DNA of 54,958 nt. Origin: Brumimicrobium sp965659845. GTDB taxonomy: Bacteria; Bacteroidota; Bacteroidia; Flavobacteriales_D; Crocinitomicaceae. The stretch covers positions 1-54,958 of the forward strand of contig CBFHXS010000006.1 of the NCBI GenBank assembly GCA_965659845.1, in the 5' to 3' direction. The position numbers were made by a program, and so were the translations under genes. Positions 43,537-50,986 of the stretch are shown piece by piece. How positions within the stretch are numbered: the stretch's first letter is position 1; each line of letters starts with the position of its first letter. A model generated the notes under the pieces. The model saw only the letters and a program-made list of their open reading frames with translations, was not told where the DNA came from and made no database searches.

Positions 43537-44220
43537 CTAAATAATACCAAAAACAACAAGTAAAGCAATAACAACAGCAGCTAATGCTGCAAGTCCACCT
43601 AAATTGAAGAACCAAAGACTACTCCAACCGATAAGAAATAATATTAAATCGATTATGAAAATCGATGACCCTTCTTGAAACAGGTATACGGCCAAAGGTG
43701 GTAGAATAATAGCTAAGAGAACTAATAAAATCAATTCCAAACCACTTGAACTACTATTCGAATGATTCACCTTGCTTATTGTTTTATTCGATTCATTTGT
43801 TTGCACTTCAAAAGTGTTGAGTGCCAAGTTTTGCTTTTCACTAGCCTCGGTGGTTTTTAAATTCTGCTTTTTCACAGAAGTGCGACTACCCTTCTTCTTA
43901 TCTTTCTTCTTCTCATTTGTTCGAATAGCAGATAAATCATTACTCTTCCCATTCTTCTTAATTTTTACTGTTGGCGTAGATGTCCTAGAATTATTGGTGT
44001 AAACAATTTCTTTCTTGGAAGGTTCTACGCTAGATCTTTGCTCTTCAAAGGCGAGATTTTCTTCATTCGCCGACTTTTTCTTAATACCATTCTTCTTTTT
44101 AAAGAACCAACCAGCATTGTATTTACGTTTTTGGAATAGTCCATTATTAACTACGTTGTTAGATGTCCCACAACTCAAGAGGATAGCACTCAAAATAAAT
44201 AGGGATATTAATTTTTTCAT
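43537..44220 (-). CDS. Lipoprotein with C-terminal YqaE/Pmp3-like domain
   Basis: 227 residues. A lipoprotein signal with LLSC (C17) is followed by NGLFQKRKYNAGWFFKKK and a long Lys/Ser/Asn-rich disordered linker (about 45-155). A hydrophobic C-terminus then begins LLVLLAIILPPLAVYLF, the signature of the YqaE/Pmp3 (UPF0057) proteolipids, with two to three spans to the end. A lipid anchor plus an inner-membrane domain would tether the linker at both ends, or the lipobox may be silent. YqaE/Pmp3 proteins relate to membrane potential and stress. Its stop lies 17 bases past a shared terminator. Confidence 0.82.
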   Translation of the reverse strand: MKKLISLFILSAILLSCGTSNNVVNNGLFQKRKYNAGWFFKKKNGIKKKSANEENLAFEEQRSSVEPSKKEIVYTNNSRTSTPTVKIKKNGKSNDLSAIRTNEKKKDKKKGSRTSVKKQNLKTTEASEKQNLALNTFEVQTNESNKTISKVNHSNSSSSGLELILLVLLAIILPPLAVYLFQEGSSIFIIDLILFLIGWSSLWFFNLGGLAALAAVVIALLVVFGII

Positions 44221-44240
44221 TGTTTTTTTTGTAAAAATAA

Positions 44241-44266
44241 AAAAGACAGGCGAAAGCCTGTCTTTT
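44241..44266 (-). terminator. Terminator of the sdhCAB operon
   Basis: AAAAGACAGGC (44241-44251) and GCCTGTCTTTT (44256-44266) pair perfectly around GAAA; a U-rich run follows on the minus strand. Confidence 0.9.
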
Positions 44267-44288
44267 AGAATGAATATTACTAGTGAAA

Positions 44289-45041
44289 TTAATCTTTAGT
44301 GCTCGTTGTAGCTTTCAAATATTCTCTGTTCATTCTAGCGATATTTTCAAGAGAAATACCTTTAGGACATTCTACTTCACATGCTCCAGTGTTTGAACAG
44401 TTACCGAATCCTTCAGCATCCATTTGTTTAACCATATTCTGCACTCTTGTTTGAGCTTCCACTTCACCTTGTGGAAGAAGAGCATACTGAGATACTTTAG
44501 CACCGACAAATAACATGGCCGAACTATTTTTACAAGTTGCAACACAAGCACCACATCCAATACAAGTTGCTGCGTCAAATGCCATATCTGCATTTTCTTT
44601 CTGAACAGGTATAGAGTTCGCATCTTGAGTATTTCCTGATGTATTTACAGAAACGTACCCTCCAGCATGTTGTATACGGTCAAAAGCACTTCTGTCTACT
44701 GCTAAATCTTTTACAACTGGAAAAGCTTTTGCTCTAAATGGTTCAATGTAAATTGTGTCCCCATCCTTGAATTTACGCATGTGCAATTGACATGTTGTAA
44801 CAGCTCTGTCAGGTCCGTGAGCCTCACCATTGATATAAAGGGAGCACATTCCGCAGATACCTTCTCTACAATCATGATCAAAAGCAACAGGCTCTTCACC
44901 TTTTTCAATCAGTTGGTTATTCAGAACATCTAACATCTCAAGGAATGACATATCACCAGTGATTTCACTGATTTGGTAATCAACCATTTTTCCTTTCGAG
45001 TTAGCATCCTTTTGTCGCCATATTTTTAAAGTCAAATTCAT
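44289..45041 (-). CDS. sdhB: Succinate dehydrogenase/fumarate reductase iron-sulfur subunit
   Basis: 250 residues. The N-terminal ferredoxin domain has [2Fe-2S] ligands C58, C63, C66 (CREGICGMC) and probably C84. The C-terminal half has CIGCGACVATC and CSNTGACEVECP for the [4Fe-4S] and [3Fe-4S] clusters. It passes electrons from the flavoprotein to the membrane cytochrome. Third gene of sdhCAB, 54 bases after sdhA. Confidence 0.97.
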   Translation of the reverse strand: MNLTLKIWRQKDANSKGKMVDYQISEITGDMSFLEMLDVLNNQLIEKGEEPVAFDHDCREGICGMCSLYINGEAHGPDRAVTTCQLHMRKFKDGDTIYIEPFRAKAFPVVKDLAVDRSAFDRIQHAGGYVSVNTSGNTQDANSIPVQKENADMAFDAATCIGCGACVATCKNSSAMLFVGAKVSQYALLPQGEVEAQTRVQNMVKQMDAEGFGNCSNTGACEVECPKGISLENIARMNREYLKATTSTKD

Positions 45042-45095
45042 AGCATCAATATTTTGTAGTTATCAGAGTTTAATTAGTACTCTGTATAATGTTCT

Positions 45096-47099
45096 TTATT
45101 TGTAACTTCTCGTTTTTAGTTCAATGTTTTCGTAAACGAGGTCTTCCTTATGAAGAACAGCTTCACTCGGCTCTCCCTTGTATTCCCAGGCAGAAACATA
45201 CTTAAAGTTTTCATCATCACGTTTAGCTTCCCCTTCTTCAGTTTGAGACTCTTCTCTAAAGTGGCCACCGCATGATTCAGTTCTTTCTAAAGCATCTTTT
45301 GCGAATAGCTCTCCTAATTCAAGGAAATCAGCTACACGTCCTGCCTTTGCGAGTTCTTCATTGAATTCGTTTCGAGTACCAGGTACACGAACATCTTTCC
45401 AGAACTCTTCACGTAAGGCTTTGATCTCATCAATTGCAGATTTCAAATCCTTTTCGTTCCTAGCCATTCCACATTTATTCCACATAATCTTACCAAGACG
45501 TTTATGGAAATGATCTACTGGCTTTGTACCGTTATTGTTGATCAAAAGTTCTAATCGATCAGTAACTTCTTTTTCTGCTTCTTCAAACTCCTTAGTGTCC
45601 GTTGGAATAGCACCAGTTCTAATGTCATGTGACAAATAATCACCAATTGTGTAAGGAAGTACGAAGTATCCATCAGCTAACCCTTGCATTAGGGCAGACG
45701 CCCCAAGTCTGTTCGCACCGTGATCTGAGAAGTTAGCTTCACCAATTGCATACAATCCAGGAACCGTTGTCATTAAATTATAATCAACCCAAATTCCTCC
45801 CATTGTGTAATGTACCGCTGGATAGATCATCATTGGAGTCTCATAAGGATTCTCATCAACGATTTTCTCATACATTTGGAATAAGTTACCATACTTGTTA
45901 GCAACGACTTCTTTACCCAGTTTTTGGACAACTGCATCATCATTTTCGTTCAAACCTTGAACGTGAGCAGCTTCTTTTCCATATCGGATTATAGCCGACT
46001 TAAAATCAAGGTAAACAGCCTCTCCAGTTTTGTTCACACCGTAACCTGCGTCACAACGCTCCTTAGCTGCTCTTGAAGCAACATCTCTAGGAACTAGGTT
46101 ACCAAATGCTGGATAACGTCGCTCCAAGTAATAGTCTCTATCCTCTTCTGATATTTGTGTAGGTCGTAGCTTTCCTGCGCGGATTGCTTCAACATCTTCT
46201 TTCTTTTTAGGAACCCAAATTCGTCCATCATTACGAAGTGACTCAGACATCAAGGTTAATTTAGCCTGAAGCTCTCCAGAAACTGGAATACATGTTGGGT
46301 GTATCTGTGTAAAGCAAGGATTAGCAAAGAAAGCTCCTTTCTTGTGGATTTTCCACGCCGCAGACGCATTACTACCCATTGCATTCGTTGATAAGAAGAA
46401 TACGTTACCATAACCTCCTGAACCAACTACTACAGCATGAGCTCCATGACGTTCAATTTCACCTGTCACCAAGTTTCTTGCGATAATACCTCTCGCTTTT
46501 CCATCAACTTTAACTACATCCATCATCTCATGACGGTTGTACATTTTGATCTTTCCACGACCAATCTGACGATTCATTGCAGAGTAAGCACCTAGCAATA
46601 ATTGTTGTCCTGTTTGACCTTTGGCGTAGAATGTTCTTGAAACAAGAACCCCACCAAAAGAACGGTTGTCTAAAAGACCACCATATTCTCTTGCGAAAGG
46701 AACACCTTGCGCTACACATTGGTCAATAATATTGGCTGATACTTCAGCAAGTCGGTATACGTTGCCTTCTCTTGATCTGTAATCACCACCTTTTACAGTA
46801 TCGTAAAACAAACGATAAACTGAGTCACCATCACCTTGATAGTTCTTTGCAGCGTTAATTCCACCTTGTGCCGCAATCGAGTGAGCACGACGAGGTGAAT
46901 CTTGAAAACAAAATGCTTTTACATTATAACCAAGCTCAGCTAGAGTTGCTGCAGCTGATCCTCCTGCTAATCCTGTTCCCACAACAATAACATCGATAAG
47001 ACGTTTGTTGGCAGGGTTTACAAGATTAATGTTATTCTTATGATTTGTCCACTTATCTTTTAATGGACCTTTTGGAATTTTTGCGTCTAAAGTTGCCAT
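45096..47099 (-). CDS. sdhA: Succinate dehydrogenase/fumarate reductase flavoprotein subunit
   Basis: 667 residues. FAD-binding GTGLAGGSAA (from G41), the covalent flavin histidine H73 in AHSIAAQGGINAAKNY, and the active-site region with FTQIHPTCIP and HYTMGGIWVDYN. It oxidises succinate to fumarate (or the reverse) in the TCA cycle and respiratory chain. It lies 11 bases after the cytochrome b gene. Confidence 0.98.
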   Translation of the reverse strand: MATLDAKIPKGPLKDKWTNHKNNINLVNPANKRLIDVIVVGTGLAGGSAAATLAELGYNVKAFCFQDSPRRAHSIAAQGGINAAKNYQGDGDSVYRLFYDTVKGGDYRSREGNVYRLAEVSANIIDQCVAQGVPFAREYGGLLDNRSFGGVLVSRTFYAKGQTGQQLLLGAYSAMNRQIGRGKIKMYNRHEMMDVVKVDGKARGIIARNLVTGEIERHGAHAVVVGSGGYGNVFFLSTNAMGSNASAAWKIHKKGAFFANPCFTQIHPTCIPVSGELQAKLTLMSESLRNDGRIWVPKKKEDVEAIRAGKLRPTQISEEDRDYYLERRYPAFGNLVPRDVASRAAKERCDAGYGVNKTGEAVYLDFKSAIIRYGKEAAHVQGLNENDDAVVQKLGKEVVANKYGNLFQMYEKIVDENPYETPMMIYPAVHYTMGGIWVDYNLMTTVPGLYAIGEANFSDHGANRLGASALMQGLADGYFVLPYTIGDYLSHDIRTGAIPTDTKEFEEAEKEVTDRLELLINNNGTKPVDHFHKRLGKIMWNKCGMARNEKDLKSAIDEIKALREEFWKDVRVPGTRNEFNEELAKAGRVADFLELGELFAKDALERTESCGGHFREESQTEEGEAKRDDENFKYVSAWEYKGEPSEAVLHKEDLVYENIELKTRSYK

Positions 47100-47110
47100 A
47101 GTCTCTTAAA

Positions 47111-47779
47111 TTAATGTGCGTTCATGTATAGTACAACTGCTGTAATGATAAACCCTAAAGGAACGAGAATAGAGTAGATCACACCGAATTTCTTTAAACC
47201 ATCAATGTATTTGTTATTCTGACCCATTGACTGAAAAGCGGAACCGAATCCATGAAGTAAATGCAATGCCAATAAAACAAACGCTAAAATGTATGCACCT
47301 ACACGAATGGGACTTTCAAATTTGTGTAACAACTCTTCGTAATATCGAGTTGGGTCTTCTGGATTCACTTGGATATACTTGTAATTCATTTCTGGTAACC
47401 AAAAATCAATGAAGTGTAGCACAAGAAATGCTAAGATTACAAGACCAGAGTAGATCATATTTCTTGACATCCACGAAGAATTGGCTCCGCCATTATTACG
47501 CTTATAGCTAATTGGTCTTGCTCTCCTGTTTTGAGCTTCTAAGATGAATCCCATAACAAAGTGGAAAACAACTGCGAAAATCAAAATCGGTTGAGCGATA
47601 AACTGAACCACTGGATTAGTCCCCATAAAGTGAGACAAATTATTAAAGGTCTCAGGGCTAAACATAGCTGTAACGTTGATCGTCAAGTGTTGTAGTAAAA
47701 ATATCATTAGGAAAAGCGCGGATAACGCCATTGCTAACTTTCGACCTATCGAAGATTTAAATGTACCTGTTTTGCTCAT
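47111..47779 (-). CDS. sdhC: Succinate dehydrogenase cytochrome b subunit
   Basis: 222 residues, five hydrophobic segments, the single-polypeptide type B anchor as in epsilonproteobacterial fumarate reductases. Candidate haem-ligating histidines lie within spans (LLQHLTINV, VVFHFVMGF, LVLHFIDFW, LALHLLHGF). It binds two b haems and exchanges electrons with menaquinone. First gene of sdhCAB. The predicted -7 element is at 47812-47819. Confidence 0.93.
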   Translation of the reverse strand: MSKTGTFKSSIGRKLAMALSALFLMIFLLQHLTINVTAMFSPETFNNLSHFMGTNPVVQFIAQPILIFAVVFHFVMGFILEAQNRRARPISYKRNNGGANSSWMSRNMIYSGLVILAFLVLHFIDFWLPEMNYKYIQVNPEDPTRYYEELLHKFESPIRVGAYILAFVLLALHLLHGFGSAFQSMGQNNKYIDGLKKFGVIYSILVPLGFIITAVVLYMNAH

Positions 47780-47811
47780 AGTTCTACAGTATATTTCTTT
47801 TTATATAACAG

Positions 47812-47819
47812 CAAAAATA
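47812..47819 (-). promoter_or_regulatory. Predicted -7 element of sdhCAB
   Basis: The minus strand reads TATTTTTG, an exact TAnnTTTG match, 32 bases before the ATG at 47779. A TTTG is present 24 bases upstream, slightly far for a -33 element. Confidence 0.45.
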
Positions 47820-47947
47820 AGGGTTAGTTTGGGTTTTGGGGTTCAAATCTCTTATTTAGAATGTTTTTAGATAGCTGTATTAAAACTAGTGTATAGCTTC
47901 TAATTTTTTTAAGTTCAGAGTGTTGACTTTGTTCACTACGTAGTTAT

Positions 47948-47969
47948 ACATTGTCATTATAAACAATGT
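47948..47969. promoter_or_regulatory. Dyad upstream of the M1 peptidase gene
   Basis: ACATTGT (47948-47954) and ACAATGT (47963-47969) form a perfect 7-base inverted repeat with an 8-base centre, 36 bases before the ATG at 48006. It precedes a near-consensus -7 element, TAGTTTAG (47976-47983), and covers the expected -33 position. Operator function is a guess. Confidence 0.35.
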
Positions 47970-48005
47970 GTTTTGTAGTTTAGCATTCAAATTAATTCTT
48001 TCCCA

Positions 48006-50984
48006 ATGAAATTTATTTTTCTCAACTCTATTCTTCTACTGTCTGCTTTTGTTAGCAGTCAAGAATACTTCCAGCAAGAAGTTAATTTCAAAATCAATGT
48101 AGAGCTAGATGATGTTAATCACGTTTTGAGAGGTCAAGAATCATTCGAATATATCAACAACAGCTCGGACGAACTTGAATATATTTATGTGCACATTTGG
48201 CCGAACGCTTATAAAGACGGTAAAACCGAATTGGCCAAACAATTAAAAGCTCAGGGTAATGAGATTTTGACTAATGCTCCTGATTCAATTACGGGTTATA
48301 TAGATTCGCTTGATTTTAAAGTAAATGATGAGAATGCAGATTGGACTTATCACCCTGAGCTTATCGATGTAGTAAAGTTAAGTTTTGATAAACCATTAAT
48401 GCCGGGTGAACGATACACCATATCTACTCCATTTAAAGTTAAATTACCGAGTGGTCAGGTTTCTAGATTAGGCCATGTGGGTGAGTCTTATCAAATAACA
48501 CAGTGGTATCCCAAACCAGCGGTTTACGATGTGGATGGGTGGCATGAAATGCCTTATTTAACACAAGGAGAATTCTATTCTGAATACGGATCTTTTGAAG
48601 TGAGTATTACACTGCCAAAAAACTATGTTGTTGGCGCCACTGGAGACCTTCAGACAGTCAGTGAAATGGAATTTTTGAATCAGAAAGCAAAGGATACAGA
48701 AGCAAAAGTAGCATCTTTAAATACGGGTAAGAAGATAAATCGAAGAAGTAATACTCCTTTTCCTGAATCAAGTCAAGAGAAAAAGACGATTCTATACACG
48801 CAGTCAAATGTTCACGATTTTGCATGGTTTGCTGACAAAAGATATGATGTACTAAAAGGAGAGGTGGAATTACCACATAGTGGCAGAAAAGTTACTTCGT
48901 GGGCGATGTTTGTTCCGCACAATATTGAATTGTGGCAAAAGGCAATAGAATATATTAATGATGGTACATATCATTATTCGAAGTGGAATGGAGACTACCC
49001 TTATAACCAGGTAACGGCCGTTGACGGAACGATAAGTGCTGGAGGAGGAATGGAATACCCGAATGTAACCGTAATTGGAAATGCTGGCAGTGCTCAAGGC
49101 CTTGAGACTGTAATCGTTCATGAGGTTGGTCATAACTGGTTTTATGGGATACTGGGATCTAATGAACGCGTTCATGGATGGATGGATGAAGGGATGAACA
49201 CTTTAAATGAAGTTCGTTATTTTATGACGAAATATCCTGATAATAAAACCTTAGCCGAAACGATTCCATTCTTTGATTTTCACGGATTAGACTATCATGA
49301 CCAAAACGATCTATTGTATAGGATTTCTCAATCCACTGGACAAGACCAACCTATAGAGACACATTCTGCCTGTTTTGGAAGCTTCAACTACGGGGTGGTA
49401 ATGTATCAAAAAACAGGACTTGTTTTTGACTATTTACGTAATTATTTAGGAGACGAAAAATTTGACGAAGCAATGCATGCTTATTATGATGCATTCGAAT
49501 TCAAACATCCTCAACCGGATGATCTAGAAAGAATATTTCAAGAAACTACTGGAGAGGATTTAAGCTGGGTTTTCCATCAGCTTATTGAAACAACAGAGAG
49601 ACTTGAAGCGAGGCTTGGACGGGTAAAATCGACAGAAAATGGAATCGAAGTTACGGTGAACAATGTTGGTCCAGTAAAAGGACCAATGCCCGTTGCTTTA
49701 ATGAAGGGCGAGGAAATTATCGAAATGAAATGGACGAAGCCTGGAGAGCTAAAAACGAATTTTGTATTCAAAGGTGATGGTGACCAAATAATGATTGATC
49801 CATTGAGAGTGGTTCCTGAATTATCACGCCAAAACAATCTCTGGAGAGCTGACGGATTTCTAAAAAAGTATGAGCCATTCAAGTTGAGTTTCTTAAATGG
49901 TTACAATTGGTGGGATGAAACAAATATGCACTGGATGCCTTTGATGGCTGGAAACTCCAATGACAAGTTAATGATTGGAGCAGCATTTCATAATTATTCA
50001 CTCGCACCAAATCGATTCAATTATATTCTTGCGCCCCTGTATTCTTTTGGTAGAAAAAACTTCTCAGGAATGGGAGAATTCTCCTACACATTCCATCAAT
50101 CTAAGTTGAATATCGGTAAGGTTGGATTGTCTTTGGCTTCTTTCAAAGATGAAAATTCTTTTGATGGTGGTCGTTCATTTTTCGCTTCAATATCTCCATA
50201 CCTACGACTGGACTTCTCAAATAAATCTAAAGCGTATCCATTGGAACAAATGGTTTTGTTACAGGGGTTAGCGAAGCAAACGAGGAGAGGGGCATTTTAC
50301 TTACAGGAATTCGGAGGTTTTTTGACTTGGAATACTTTCTGGAAGAAAGGGAGAAACAATTTTTCATCTGAGCTAAGAACGGATTACGTCATGAGTGATT
50401 TTGCAAGTGAATCTGCAGGAAGGATAATGGGAAGCTTAGAGTACAGTTACGATCTAATGGCGAAAAGTGATTGGAAATCTATAGTAAGAGCGAGAACTTT
50501 CTTCGGGTATAGCTATTTGCACGACGTGAACAGTATAAGCACCAGTTATCGTTATGGAATTCCACTTACAGGAATGAACGGGGTACAAGATGTTTTCGTT
50601 GAAGAGTTCTTTTTAGATCGATCTTCTGAACTTCAACGTGCTAATAACAGAGGGGGCTTTTATTCAGGAAGTGACTTTGGCGTTTCTGACAACTGGATGC
50701 AAACTAATTCTGTATTTATTGGTGTTCCTACACCACGCGCTATTCCTGGACAAATTGGTGTGTTCGGGAATTATGGAATGTTCGAACAGAATGGAGACAT
50801 GGTTTCACCCTACGCTTTAGGTGTCGGTTACGAATTGGGAGAATTCTTTGGACTCTACTACGCAATAGCAGAGTCTGAGAATTTAGCGAATGCTTATGCA
50901 TCAAACAGTTTTGGTCAACGCATACGACTCACTTTAAATATTGACTTATTCAATAGTCGATTAATCCCTAAATTGTATCAATAG
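48006..50984 (+). CDS. Secreted M1 family (gluzincin) metallopeptidase
   Basis: 992 residues with a signal peptide (to about 18). The N-terminal beta domain (about 20-240) leads to the aminopeptidase core with GGGMEYPN (about 344-351, the GAMEN-like substrate motif) and HEVGH (H372, E373, H376), with the third zinc ligand E395 in MDEG, the expected HExxH-x18-E spacing. Residues about 540-600 form an Ig-like domain. The last ~400 residues are a beta-rich extension ending in LRLTLNIDLF, not seen in short M1 enzymes and possibly outer-membrane associated. It trims peptides outside the cytoplasm. Convergent with polA by 2 bases. Confidence 0.92.
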   Translation: MKFIFLNSILLLSAFVSSQEYFQQEVNFKINVELDDVNHVLRGQESFEYINNSSDELEYIYVHIWPNAYKDGKTELAKQLKAQGNEILTNAPDSITGYIDSLDFKVNDENADWTYHPELIDVVKLSFDKPLMPGERYTISTPFKVKLPSGQVSRLGHVGESYQITQWYPKPAVYDVDGWHEMPYLTQGEFYSEYGSFEVSITLPKNYVVGATGDLQTVSEMEFLNQKAKDTEAKVASLNTGKKINRRSNTPFPESSQEKKTILYTQSNVHDFAWFADKRYDVLKGEVELPHSGRKVTSWAMFVPHNIELWQKAIEYINDGTYHYSKWNGDYPYNQVTAVDGTISAGGGMEYPNVTVIGNAGSAQGLETVIVHEVGHNWFYGILGSNERVHGWMDEGMNTLNEVRYFMTKYPDNKTLAETIPFFDFHGLDYHDQNDLLYRISQSTGQDQPIETHSACFGSFNYGVVMYQKTGLVFDYLRNYLGDEKFDEAMHAYYDAFEFKHPQPDDLERIFQETTGEDLSWVFHQLIETTERLEARLGRVKSTENGIEVTVNNVGPVKGPMPVALMKGEEIIEMKWTKPGELKTNFVFKGDGDQIMIDPLRVVPELSRQNNLWRADGFLKKYEPFKLSFLNGYNWWDETNMHWMPLMAGNSNDKLMIGAAFHNYSLAPNRFNYILAPLYSFGRKNFSGMGEFSYTFHQSKLNIGKVGLSLASFKDENSFDGGRSFFASISPYLRLDFSNKSKAYPLEQMVLLQGLAKQTRRGAFYLQEFGGFLTWNTFWKKGRNNFSSELRTDYVMSDFASESAGRIMGSLEYSYDLMAKSDWKSIVRARTFFGYSYLHDVNSISTSYRYGIPLTGMNGVQDVFVEEFFLDRSSELQRANNRGGFYSGSDFGVSDNWMQTNSVFIGVPTPRAIPGQIGVFGNYGMFEQNGDMVSPYALGVGYELGEFFGLYYAIAESENLANAYASNSFGQRIRLTLNIDLFNSRLIPKLYQ

Positions 50985-50986
50985 GC

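Noticed and set aside
45042..45095. CAGAGT/ACTCTG inverted repeat between sdhA and sdhB
   Set aside because: Only 6 bases, AT-rich loop and no T-run; too weak to call a terminator or processing site.
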